Shown piece after piece: positions 1-11,020 of a DNA stretch of 64,000 bases. Each line of letters begins with the position of its first letter. Position 1 is the first letter of the stretch. The translations under genes and the position numbers were made by a program. Source of the stretch: Mesocentrotus franciscanus (taxonomy: Eukaryota > Echinodermata > Echinoidea > Camarodonta > Strongylocentrotidae); the NCBI GenBank assembly GCA_037976565.1, contig CP137672.1:25431140-25495139 (forward strand), given 5' to 3'. The notes below the pieces were generated by a model, which worked only from the letters and a program-made list of their open reading frames with translations, made no database searches and was not told the origin of the DNA.

Positions 1-268
1 TGAGTGTTTATAAAGCATCACTTGTTGTGAAATAGGAATGCTACCCCTGCACCAAACACACGCCTTCTTTCTTTTGTGTGATTAATAACATCAGTCAAAC
101 AACATTGTGATTAAATACTCACCAGCTGTTGCAGGATTAGAATTCCAAATTGCTTACATAATTACCATTTTGAATGAGGGAGCTATTGTATAAACAAACA
201 TTGTGTTAAAAACCCAAATCCCCAAATGTACAGTATAGTGAAACATGCTTTACATACTTACAACGTCT
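1..268. other. Non-coding, AT-rich
   Basis: No open frame, repeat or motif that I can support. Confidence 0.5.
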
Positions 269-548
269 ATAAATAATGATAATAAATAATAATAATATGG
301 ATATATAGCGCCGGTATCCACCAGGTTCTGACGCTCATGGCGCTTTACACATATTACCCTGGTCATAGCCGATCTGCCAAAGTTAACTAGCGCTCAAGCA
401 TATCAGGTACCCATTTACACCTGGGTGGAGAGTGGCAAATGTAGATTAACGTCTTGCCAAAGGACATTAGTGCCGCGGCGGGACTTGAACCCCATACCTT
501 GTGATCTGCAGTCGGGTGACTTATCCACTAGACCACAACACCTCCACC
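269..548 (-). mobile_element. tRNA-derived SINE, copy 1
   Basis: On the minus strand this begins with a tRNA-like head. The Pol III A box lies at 525-535 (minus strand TGGTCTAGTGG) and the B box at 481-490 (minus strand GTTCAAGTCC). A body shared with the copies near 9.4 and 51.9 kb follows, including the conserved stretch around CACCTGGGTGGAGAGTGGCA. The element ends in an ATA/AATA-rich tail at 269-298. No intact tRNA cloverleaf is seen, so this is a retroposon and not a tRNA gene. SINEs of this plan move using LINE proteins; none is encoded here. Confidence 0.8.
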
Positions 549-1406
549 TCCACCAATTACTTTGTATGGAGAAACTGAGGGGAAGGCTTTACATGTTTAG
601 GTAGAATGCTCATGCTAAATGTCGTTCAAATTTGAGGTTGACCTTGATTCTTTCTTTCTTTCACTCCTTATGTTTTTTTTCATCTTCAGAGAGGCCCTGA
701 ACAAGTTTTTAAAAAAGATTACAAAAAGGGAATTAAACAAAGTTTGATTACAAACAGAATAATGCAAAGATTTTTTAACAACATGAAATAAATATAGAAA
801 TAAATTTCTGACTGGCATATCATACAGTGTCATACCTACTAAATTCCAATGTATTATTTGAAATATTTCACTTAAAATTAATTAAAAAAGAATTTCTCTC
901 CAGAGTTTTTCTATAAAATTATGTCCAAACCTGTATTTCCTTATATAACTATTTGTTATGTGATGTACTGCTATATGATGTTATACAAGATCAAATTTAT
1001 TATTTATTGCATAGAGTTGTAGAGTTGTTAAAATTTTCTGTCTGAACTGGGCATGAGGGGAGGGGGGAGTGATAGAAAAACCTTAACTGTATGACTTTTT
1101 TGTACCAGACTTTATGCTCTAACCATTTAACCCCATCCGTAGTGTCTATACTTGCAGTGGTAATCCATGATTTTCACAGGAAATCGTAAACTTTCCCAAA
1201 CAGATCCCTTTCCTAAAGTCTTCAATAATCCAGCTGCCTGTATGCTGCGATGAGTGAGATAAGACATGTATATTTCTAGACTTGATGGCGCAAGATTCGA
1301 TTGCAGGACTGACAATTGCAGAGTCATTGGTAGTTTGATGTCAGGACTTGAAAAATTGTTGTCTCAAATAACCATATTTGAATAATGTTATTACAGTCTG
1401 GAATTG
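549..1406. other. Non-coding, AT-rich
   Basis: Simple A/T-rich sequence with a TTCTTTCTTTC tract near 650. No gene or repeat is supported. Confidence 0.5.
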
Positions 1407-1809
1407 TTAAAGATAAAGACCAATTCTGGTCATGCGATTGCATTGTGAAAGAAACGTTGTGGAATCGATCAGAAAAGGTTGATCATCTAGCATATAAGTA
1501 TTGTTGTGTACTGCAAGGTTCTGGAATCATCAAAATGATAAGAAATTTGGCCCAGTCTTGGTAAAGTTACAAGCACTGTACACAGAAAGTATATGGGACT
1601 ACGCGACCACGTGCGTGATATCTATTTGGTCCCAATAGATATAATAATTTACCAAATATATCAATTAGTAGGCGGTTTCCCGACTTTCCCGGCAAAATTT
1701 GTATCATCACGTATTAGTCAAAACATATTCTTTCATATGATTGGTAATGAGAGCTTCCATTTCATTTTTTTGAGAGAGGGACGTTTCCAAAACTAGTCTT
1801 TACCTTTAA
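1407..1809 (+). mobile_element. TTAA-bounded MITE, family A, copy 1
   Basis: This 403-bp element starts and ends with TTAA. Next to the TTAA ends are imperfect terminal inverted repeats: AGATAAAGACCAATTCTGG on the left and, read on the other strand, AGGTAAAGACTAGTTTTGG on the right (15 of 19 match). Nearly the whole element is present inverted at 23605-24000. It has no coding capacity, so it is non-autonomous. TTAA target duplication is typical of piggyBac-like and some Kolobok-like transposons; which superfamily applies is inference. Confidence 0.85.
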
Positions 1810-1959
1810 AAATGCATGGATGTTTTAGTGTGTTACGTAAATATTGTTTTCATCAGTTGCATTGGTGATATGATGCATGGAATATCAATTAAACTAAAAA
1901 TAATGTGATTGGTTATATGTAAAAACTATGATAGAAAGCAAGATCAGTTAGAATATTTT
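1810..1959. other. Short non-coding spacer
   Basis: AT-rich spacer between the MITE and the tandem array. Nothing else is seen. Confidence 0.4.
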
Positions 1960-2265
1960 CTACTGAAAGCCAGAATGCCATTCGCTCCTATATCGTCACA
2001 CAGAACTTATGCCCTTCTGGCGCTCAACAGAAGACAACGCTGGTTTAAGCCATTTCTCGGTGCTCTGCGATCTGGAAGAGTTTGTTTCAAAGCCAGATCA
2101 GTCAAAACATGATCCCTTCCTCAACATGGAAAGTTGTTATCCATAACAGTTAACGTCTTTCTGGCTCTCAACAGACAAGAGTGCCGATTACAGAAGATCC
2201 TTGGACACATTTGCTATGTGTTCAAGAAGATTTTGAAATGCTAGATAAGTCAAAATATGATCTGT

Positions 2266-2310
2266 TCAGAGCCAGAAGGGCATAAACTCTGTGTTAATAA
2301 TATAGAGCTA
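2266..2310. repeat. Hairpin-family arm (left arm)
   Basis: Contains AGAGCCAGAAGGGCATAAAC followed by TCTGTGTTAATA. This is the left arm plus loop of the dispersed hairpin family, without a clear right arm. Confidence 0.55.
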
Positions 2311-2861
2311 TCGACTGCTTTGACAGCCAGACCTCGAATATTAAAGCAGTTGATATGTCTTTTATATGCCGAATTGAAACAAAAATCCACCAAGAATTCT
2401 TACCTTAGCCTTTTATTGAGTAAAGATTGGTTGAAACATCACGAAAAATCTGAGACACTGTCTGTTAATCTTTGATAGCAAAATGACTGAAAGTTTCAAT
2501 CATGTGGGAATCGCAGAAAAAAAACCACTGTATGGTGTCCGCGCTCGCACAAATACAATTTTAACACGTAAACCAATGGGGATCGCAGGATAATGAGGAT
2601 GAGGGTAGAAACTTTTAACTAGGCCCTGTGGGCTATTGCTATGCCCTGTGAGTGGGGCATGGCTTGAAATCACGACTCCAATTTCGACCAATCAGATGGC
2701 TAGATTTCTAAAGTGAGGTATATAATACGAGATAACACCCTTCTGGCTCTCAGCAGATGATACTGTCCTTTCCTCAAAATTGAATAATTTTTTTACCATT
2801 AAAATTATTAATCACCCTTCTGCCACTTAACAGACAATCCTTTCCTCAAGATTGGAAATTG

Positions 2862-3253
2862 TTAAAGAGAAGGTTGAGTTCTGGGAAGAGGTGAAAAATA
2901 ATTTGTGAGCGTTATCATTGTTCTTATGCAAGTGGGGAAGAACATCAGATAAAAAATGTTCCCTGAAAAGCATGGCTCTTCAAATGCCTCCATATTCTAA
3001 ATATGGCATGTAACAGCATAAAAATCGGGACGGATTTTTATGCCACATGTTTGTGTAGTCCCATATACATCTTTCTGTGTACAGTGCTTGTAACTTTACC
3101 AAGACTGGGCCAAATTTCTTATCATTTTGATGATTCCAGAACCTTGCAGTACACACCAATACTTATATGCTACATGATCAACCTTTTCTGATCGATCCCA
3201 CACCGTTTCTTTCCCAATGCAATCGCATGACCAGAACTGGTCTTTATCTTTAA
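2862..3253 (-). mobile_element. TTAA-bounded MITE, family A, copy 2
   Basis: This 392-bp element is bounded by TTAA at 2862-2865 and 3250-3253. Its right part (from about 3050) matches 23605-24000, with the same GTAGTCCCATATAC and AGACTGGGCCAAATTTCT blocks. Its left part instead resembles the copy at 40308. It sits inside a tandem-array unit. A sister unit at 3401-3420 has a single TTAA (3410-3413) at the same place, so it shows the empty site. Confidence 0.85.
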
Positions 3254-3560
3254 CCATATGGCACTTAAAGCTCTTTTGGCTCTCAACGAATGATAATACT
3301 TATTATAGAAGGGTATCCTTCAACCTATTTCTCAATACTTTGTGATCCAGAAGGGTTTCAAAAGATAGATCATTATAAATAAGATCTCTTCCTTAAAGAT
3401 TGTAAATTGTTAACCAGGATGGTTACTGCCATTTCGCCTCTCAACAGATGATAATACTAATTACAGAAGAAGATCCTTCGACCCATTTCCCTATGCTACG
3501 TGATCCAGAAGAGTTTGAAAGCTAGATCAGTCAAAATATGATCCTTTCCTGAAAATTGGG

Positions 3561-5705
3561 ACTTTGTAAAACCATATTTGACTTTTTCCGGTACTTAGGA
3601 AATGTTCTTAACCTCTTTGTATCGCATGTCATGGCAATGTTCTGAAATCCAAAACTCTTGAAAGTTCAAATGGAAATCTATGATTTTGATTGTGCAGTCA
3701 GCGTGTGAGACAGACGACTGCCTCACAAATGTTGGCGCCTCTCTCATTAGAAATGAATGATGCTTTATGGCATCTTGTATGGCTTTGCTTTACATAATTC
3801 CTGCTTCTCTTATTTTTCTAATATCATTGGTACATTTTGAGACTATAATAAGCATTTATTTTTCTCTTGTTCCTTTCTGTAACACACAAATAGATTAAAA
3901 AGAGAAATTAAGAGAATTCTTTGGCTGACAAAAAAAATCATGTAGAAGTCTCATTCATATAAACACTAATTTGGATGAAATCATAATATTACAAGAAATG
4001 TGGTTTGACCAATAACATTTCTACAAACTTGCATACTGTTGATTTTGTCATTTTGTGAGAAAGAATCTTATGGTTGAGTAAGAATCTAATTCGGAGGATT
4101 TTCATGATTACTAGATTCAAATGCAACATTACCAAATATACTTTTCTACTGTCAAAAGAGCTCAGATTGAATGACAGCGTGTCCAAATGAGTAACACCTT
4201 TTGTAATATCCCATTGTCAAATTGCTGTTAACCACATGTCAAAACATGCTTTTTGACAGGAGCCATATTGTAATCATTACCAGCCCGTGTGCTGTACATG
4301 TACAACCCAACATCTGTAACCATCACATCACCATCGATATCATCAGAAGCTTGTTACGTTGTAAACATAATTACCGACGGCAACCGTTACATGATAAAAC
4401 ATGTCTGAACATCCTTCCTACAAGGCCGTTAGAGACAATATCCTTATTATCGAATGTAATAGAGCCTTCCTCGTCCACTTAGCGATCCTTAAGTGTTTGA
4501 TGAGTGAATTGGCAACAGTCTTGGCACTTGTAGTGTTCAGTGAGTTGTTTAATCTACTCATTGTATCACTCTTTAAGAGGTGGACAAGTAATAACAGTAT
4601 GTGAGTTTAAAAGAGAAGTCTGTTCTCTTGATATAACTTGACTTAGCTTGACAATGTACAGGCAGATTCATCATTTGCTCACATAAATTCTACTCTACAT
4701 CCAAAGTATATTTATTCCAAAATTTTCTGTAAAATTCTGTATACTATTTCATTTTCATTTAACTGTAAAATTTGTATTGAAGAGAATCTAAATGATAATT
4801 GTTTGAATAAAAAGCAGAGTTAGAAAAAATGTACTGGTACATGGGAGTGAATGGCAATTTAGTTCTCGTATGAAAGCTGTTAAATAGAACTGCATGGAAA
4901 ACTCAAAAAGAGATCTAGTAAAAATCCAACAAATATTTAAAAAATGACGTAAGGAAGTCTCACTTTTAATTTATATAGCAAATTTTAGAAAAGAGCTCCC
5001 ATGAGCCAAAAAATAACTGAGCAATTAAAGCAGATCGTTGGATATTCATAGTTGTCCTCAGTGATGCACAGTCCTTGTATGTTTTCTTCAGGAGATCCTG
5101 TCTCTGTAGTTTACTGAATTTTAATTAATTGTTAAAGGTATTTATGGTACACACCATTTCTTGCTTATGATGATCATTTCTCATATGAAATTTATTTCAT
5201 TAACAAAGTCAAGTTGTGTATCATGTTGATTATATGTAGGAACCATAAGATCTCATAGCTTATCCTCAGGGTAGTATTATAATATCTTCAGTATAAGGGA
5301 ATCTTTCTTGATCTATTAATTTGATAATTCTCTCTTTACACCAGTAGCAAATTATATCAAACGTTGTCATCAACTATATCTCAATCTTAATATTTTGTGT
5401 TACTTGCCTTTGTAGTATTTCTAGTGATTCTGATACTTTATTTTTGTACAGTTTGTCCTCTTTGTACTATAAATTTGGGACTGGAGAGGGGTAGTAGCTG
5501 TTTTCAAGGTGCTAGTGACATCCGACATTGTGATCATTCTGTTTGTAGCATCTAAATATTTCCTGTATGTAATTAGTTACATTTTGGAGTCAACCCATTT
5601 GGCATGCAAGCCATATCACCTCAGTTTAAGAGATAGTTTAACAAAGCATTACAGTGTGCATAATTAAAATGAACAAAATTACACTGTTTAGACTTGTGCT
5701 TTTCT
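3561..5705. other. Non-coding, AT-rich
   Basis: About 2.1 kb with only short frames that look random. No repeat family or gene is recognised. GAATTAATTAATTG-type A/T stretches occur around 5100. Confidence 0.45.
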
Positions 5706-5735
5706 CTAAGAGAGAGAGCAAGAGCAAGAGAGAGA

Positions 5736-5792
<57 letters not shown>
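5706..5792. repeat. (GA)n microsatellite
   Basis: Mostly perfect GA dinucleotides, uninterrupted from about 5740 to 5792. Confidence 0.95.
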
Positions 5793-5797
<5 letters not shown>

Positions 5798-7756
5798 ATA
5801 ACAAGCACACAAACAAACAATTTTCTACAAAGAAAAAACTTGAGAACATCAAAAAGTATTTTTTAAATTTTGATAATAATAAGGACAAGAATACAGAAAA
5901 TTTGAGGAAGAAAAATGCTAATGTATTTTATTATTCCAAAAATGCCAATGACAATTATTTTCATTGAAAAAATTATATATATATGACTCAGTAAAAAAGA
6001 ACAACAAGCCCTGCTTGTTATGTACAATTTTTTTGTCTGTTGGCATGGAAAGGTGGATCTGTTTTTATTATTGGATGTTCAAAACGTTTACGATGTTTTG
6101 ATTGTTTCCCTGAAGTGGAGTCATGGAAGTAATAAAGGATCCGTTTCAAGACAAAGACCCCCATTTTTATGGTTTCATGATTAGCTATAATTAATTACAG
6201 GAAGACTTGATTAATTTTATGATGTGAAAGGCAGAAGCCGCTATGCTTATGAGGTTGCATAATTTATGACGGAGGGTTTTCTTTATTACCTGGTTTTGCT
6301 GACGATGGATTTACAGTTATCTAAAGGCTATGTATATTGGTAGATGGCAAATATTGACTATGATATTGTTAGGCTTGGAGACCCTTTGTGATCATTGCCA
6401 CTTTTTTTTTTTTTTTTTTTTTTGGGGGAGTTGCTCAATATATCTTTTGATTGAGAGCCCTAAAAATACATGTACATGTATGTAGCAGATGCCATCAATT
6501 CTGCACACATTGTTTCAATTTTATTGTGTTTGGTTATTGCATTTGACACACACACACACACAAAAAGGAAAATAAGTTTTAAAGTCTTTAAATTGGCAAC
6601 ATCTTGAGATCTAAAAAAAAAAAAAAAAACTGTTTTCAATACCCTACTGATTGGAAATTTGTTACCTGTATGATACAACCCCCCTCCATGTATATCATTT
6701 TCAGATACATGACTTTTAAAAATTAAATTGTGTATAAATGAAGCAATTAAGGAAAAATACCAGTGTTGCCAATTTGAAGAAGAAAATGTGGCTTTTCTAG
6801 CTTTCAAATATTCCAGTCCTGAAAGTGCCAAAAGGGCCGTCTGCATTATATAATAGATGCAGTGTATCAAGAATAATCAGAGTTCGTTTACCTTATTGAT
6901 TAATTATCTAAAGTATTTTAGTGGCTCTATTTGTAAATGAGGAAGCAATGTCATTTGATTGATTTCTTTCCCTTTTTTCCACACATGCATAACGTAGATC
7001 CGGCCGATTTTTTTGCAATGTATCCTGTACAAAATTGGCATGGCTTTCATCCATTGTAAAACATACTTTTCTGTTTGCAGTCCTGAGCTCTTTTAGGATT
7101 TGGTGTGTTAAAAGTGCAATTTTCTCACAGTGATATTTCAGTATTTTATTGTTTTATTACCAGAGCTCTTTTTCAGTAATACCAGAGCTATTTTGGGGCT
7201 CTCCAGAGCTAAATCACTCACTGCTCCCATGTATTTTTTTCCTGCTGCTTTCATCCGTTTATTTTTGTTAAAAAATGAAAAATCTCTCTACATTACTATT
7301 AATTAATGGTAATGATACCTTAAAGGAATTGGTAAATGGTCATATCACAAGATTTTTTTAATGAAATAAATGGACAAAACAAGAAAGGCAAATGGCATAT
7401 GGGATATGTGGTATGGAAAAGCCCTCTAAAAGTAAGCTACCGGTAATATACATGTTGAGCATGATTTCTTGATATTTTAAAAAATCTTATTTTTTAATCT
7501 GAGGCAACCTTTTTATTTAAAGGATGCATTCAATTCTAAGAAAATGGACTAATTCTCAACACTTTGCAGGAATTCTGAATTCCAAATGGCCTTTAATTTT
7601 GGCTTTGGACCCCTTCAACCACTGAGCCATGTTTAGTGCATATCTAGAGTTATGTATCTGTCAAATACAAACCTATCGTATGCATACCGTGGCAACGTTA
7701 TTAGTTTTATTGTAAAAATGAGACGTAAAGCAGGATGATAAACCTGTACAAGAATT
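5793..7756. other. Non-coding with homopolymer and CA tracts
   Basis: Holds a poly-T run near 6403-6423, a (CA)n tract near 6546-6563 and a poly-A run near 6613-6630. No coding exon is supported. A TACCGGTA octamer lies at 7438-7445. Confidence 0.5.
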
Positions 7757-7760
7757 CATG

Positions 7761-8020
7761 GCCAATAGCTCATTAATTTGTTTCAGTAATCGATGGTACT
7801 CCACCCAGGAAGCAATTTCCTTGGTGACAATAATCTGAATCAGAATTTGAATCTTAATCATTGAATACTAGCATAACTTGGCAGTTTCATTCATTCATAT
7901 AAAATTGTTCAAATTATTTCTAGGGATGCAAAATGGGCCAATCAAAATGTCCAAGAGCCAATAGCTCTATAATTTGTTTCAGTAACCCCCTTCAAATACT
8001 CCACTTAGACAGCAATTTCC
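7761..8020 (+). repeat. Diverged direct duplication, about 60 bp units
   Basis: 7761-7820 and 7957-8020 both run from GCCAATAGCT through AATTTGTTTCAGTAA to AGCAATTTCC, with substitutions and a small indel between copies. The period is about 200 bp. Confidence 0.7.
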
Positions 8021-8024
8021 TTTA

Positions 8025-9175
8025 TCTTCAGGCTTTAACTTTGCCCTTCTAGTGCAACTCTTTGATTTTTAAATTAGGTTGTCAAAAGGCTATGTTTATA
8101 TAGATAATTATGTTTCCTCTCTCTCTCTCAAAGAAGGACAGAATTTCATCATTTTGTTAAATCCTCACACCTGCTCCATCTGTTTCCCCATTTCCTTTCC
8201 CTATCCACATCTCTTTTTTTAAAATCCATTTTTATATAATATACAAGACCTTTTTGAGGTCAATACCAAGCAGGATTTAAAATAAAAAAGGTCTGTGGCC
8301 ATACATTATTTTTGTTTTTGTTATCTTATTTCAGGCCACATTACACCACTTGTCTATCATATATGTTGGTTACCATTTATATCAAACACCTTTACCTTCC
8401 TCCAGTTAACAACTAAACTATTCATTCATACCTGTTCTAAATTTGATATTATTTTCTTCATAACTCAATAATGAAAGATGGACTGGTTGTATTAGGGTCT
8501 TTGTTGTTGAATACCTTTAGATGTTTGGTTTGGTTTGGTTTTATTTTCCGTATAAAAATTCAAATACATACAAGAATACAATTTACAAATAAAATACAAA
8601 TCAAGAATTAAAAACGGCTAGAATGCTTCCTAGAGGTCCAGAACCTCTAAATATACATTTTGATAAGCCACATTCTCAAGAAACATAAATCAAGACATAT
8701 CAATTTTTCACATACTTAAAATATTACAAAACGTGGTAAGGGTATGAATAATTTAGTTGTTAACTGTATATTGTGTATTTCTTCTTCTGCTGAGTACCAG
8801 AAGGGAACTGTGTCATTTTATTTTTACATAGTGTTTATCATAATATTGAGATATGTTACAAAAATAATAACCAATAGTTTCTCTTCTTGTATAATGTAAA
8901 TATTATTGTGTGAAATGTATTACTGTATTGCTATTGGTAAATGAATGAAATGAATGAATCAATCAATCACTATGTGTATTGACTGGTAAGTGCTTTGTGG
9001 TTTTGAATCGTGAACCAAGAGTATCAAACGTGTCTTTTTCTATTGTCTTCGTTTGTCATTTTAATTTGTTTGCCTTATTTATGATATAAGCTACATTATT
9101 GTCATTATGATTCAACTTTAGGAGACAAAAAGTTGATAGCAGTTTATAATTGTGGGTATCTTGCTGTACACAATT
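8025..9175. other. Non-coding; possible old retroelement tail
   Basis: CT-rich near 8115. From 8525 a TTTGGTTTGGTTTTATTTTC stretch is followed by A-rich sequence, and ATGAATGAA repeats occur near 8940-8965. These could be remnants of a retroelement end, but no reverse transcriptase coding is present. Confidence 0.3.
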
Positions 9176-9252
9176 TGTCTGTTTGGAGCCAGAAGGACGG
9201 TAGTTCTGTGTAAAATAATATGAATTAACGCCATTCTGGCTCGAAACAGACA
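9176..9252. repeat. Hairpin-family element with both arms
   Basis: A 77-bp inverted repeat. The outer arms TGTCTGTTT and AAACAGACA are perfect complements. The inner arms GGAGCCAGAAGG and CCATTCTGGCTC are near complements, around a TTCTGTGTAAAATAAT loop. It can fold into one long stem. It is the same family as 50093-50167. Confidence 0.8.
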
Positions 9253-9319
9253 AAGTTAAATACTTTTAGAGCAGCTCATCAAAACCGTACTAGAGCTTTA
9301 TCAACAAGCTCAAAGTTAT

Positions 9320-9408
9320 TGTCTGCTTGAGCAAGAAAGGCATAAACTCTTTGAATATGAGTTTATAAAGAGTTACCAGTAATGCCCTTCTAGCTCTCCC
9401 CAAACAAT
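9320..9408. repeat. Hairpin-family element, diverged
   Basis: Left arm TGTCTGCTTGAGCAAGAAAGG and right arm AATGCCCTTCTAGCTCTCCC around an A/T-rich loop. Arms are weaker than in 9176-9252. Confidence 0.6.
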
Positions 9409-9444
9409 ATATACAATACAATATGTACTCAAGCTGTTGACTGA

Positions 9445-9807
9445 TATAATAATAATAATAATATTCTTTGTTTATATAGCGCTTAATACATTGACCATGT
9501 CTCTAAGCTCTTTACAGATATATTATTACCCTGGTCATCAGATTCAAGCTCGCCTGCACACAATGTGTGCACATTCTCCACTCCCTGGGGAGTATTCCAG
9601 CCAGGCGCCATTTTACAGACGCTCACAATGCTGAGCAAACTACATTAACGTTCGCATCCTACTGTGTACCCATTTAGCACCTGGGTGGAGAGTGGCAAAT
9701 TTAGATTAACTGTCTTGCCAAAGGACGTTAGTGTCGCGCTGGAATTTGAACCCCGTACCTTGTGATCTAGAGTCCGGGTGACTTATCCACTAGACCACAA
9801 CACCCCT
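9445..9807 (-). mobile_element. tRNA-derived SINE, copy 2
   Basis: The longest copy of the SINE seen at 269-548. On the minus strand it has an A box (9787-9797, TGGTCTAGTGG), a B box near 9741-9751 and a conserved body. About 80 bp of extra internal sequence, around a palindromic CACACAATGTGTGCACA stretch, is missing from copy 1. The 3' tail is (TAA)n at 9447-9463. A short repeat of the head, TAGACCACAACA, follows at 9809-9820. Confidence 0.8.
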
Positions 9808-9809
9808 AT

Positions 9810-10680
9810 AGACCACAACACATAAATGTCTGCTTAGAGCTATAAGGTCATTAAATAATATTAATACCGTCAACACCTTTCTGCCTCTCAGCGGACCATG
9901 TAATATATATTCAGTGCATGCAACAGCCAGAAATATAGTGATCATTTCATATTCATCATTTTTACAGCTCTGAAATTTGTCATCCCATCTGTTCTCACAG
10001 AGCAAACTCCCTGTAGGGAAAGCTGTACCATCATCACCACCAGCTGAATGGAGAGGCATACGTGTTTCATTGATGTGGTATCTCCAGAGAACATCTCAAG
10101 GGAATTTAGGAGGTAAGTGATACATATTTATAAACTTCCAAACTTTGTAAGCTTAATTCAGGATGAAAAGGAAGAAGGGAGAATGAAAATTAACTAGATG
10201 GAGAAGAGGGAGGAGAGAAGACAGAAGAAGAACAAACAGGAGAAACTGATGGTGGTAAAAATGAGATCATATCTTCTGAATGAAGTGTACAAAAGGGAGT
10301 TTTATTGGTTGGAATTTTTTTTTTTTCTCCTTGGGAATAAATGTTCTTTCTTTGTAACTTCTCCTCCCCCGATGAGATATTTTTGATATGTAAAAGTCAG
10401 TGGTCCATTTCCAATTCTGGATCAAGCAACAACAACAAGGAAAAAAACAACAAAAAAATCCCCACAAATTTCTGTTGCCCTCAGTGCCCCCATTTTCAAA
10501 AGCCTGCTGCTACCACTGATTCTGCTACATAGAATGTATAGGTCCTGCACCCAGGGAGATAGAAAATGAAGAAGAGATAATAAGTTCATTCCAATTAAGA
10601 AGATGGCATCATTAGTCAATAGGAACCCCTGCTCATGCCAGCTACCTATCAAGCTAGCTATCATCAGGAGAGAAAAAAAA
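9810..10680. other. Non-coding
   Basis: A half copy of the hairpin family lies near 9870-9897. The rest has purine-rich stretches (10180-10260) and no supported gene. Confidence 0.45.
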
Positions 10681-10689
10681 ATGAAAAAA

Positions 10690-11020
10690 AGAAATACATC
10701 CTTGCCGAGCGGTGCCAGGCACGTACGCACTTGGCATATGGTAATGACTCGGCTCAGCGGCTGCATGTTTAATGCAAATCATATTAAATTGTGCGGTGTA
10801 GTGCGTCGCAGTTGGCGGCCTCCTCTCCAAGCAGTCTCATGTGCACCTCTCCATCAGCTGAGTCTCAACTATCTATCTTTCTATCCATAGATGGCACCCT
10901 CGCCTCTCGACTCGGGTTCCCTAGAGTGCGAGAGAATGCAGCAATGTTCCAATTTTTTCCGTCAATTTGCAAGCGAAACAATAATTGCCATTTGTCAGTG
11001 TGCTGCACACTTAGTGTCGG
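10690..11020. promoter_or_regulatory. Candidate regulatory island with octamer site
   Basis: This stretch is visibly richer in G+C and CpG than its neighbours and free of simple repeats. It contains a perfect POU octamer ATGCAAAT (10772-10779). Frames on both strands are open for 80-95 codons, but without exon signals or recognisable protein. A conserved non-coding element is the more likely reading; this is inference. Confidence 0.25.

Larger units (their letters stand above)
1960..3560. repeat. Degenerate tandem array of about 140-190 bp units
   Basis: Units recur at about 2016-2150, 2157-2280, 2737-2800 (shortened), 2815-2862 joined to 3254-3275, 3272-3420 and 3430-3560. Each carries variants of CTTTCTGGCTCTCAACAGA, then a 'GATCCAGAAGAGTTTGAAAG' block, a 'CTAGATCAGTCAAAATATGA' block and a CCTTTCCTCAAAATTGG end. 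The array is split by a MITE at 2862-3253. The first block belongs to the hairpin family scattered through the window. Confidence 0.65.

Noticed and set aside
481..548. tRNA gene
   Set aside because: A and B boxes are present, but they belong to a SINE head with no intact cloverleaf. The same applies at 9741-9797 and 51916-51970.
1960..3560. CRISPR-like array
   Set aside because: Units are long, degenerate and vary in length with no uniform short repeat and spacer pattern, and the DNA is clearly from an animal.
8521..8965. LINE or LTR retroelement remnant
   Set aside because: A/T-rich ends and ATGAATGAA words are suggestive, but there is no reverse transcriptase, integrase or terminal repeat.
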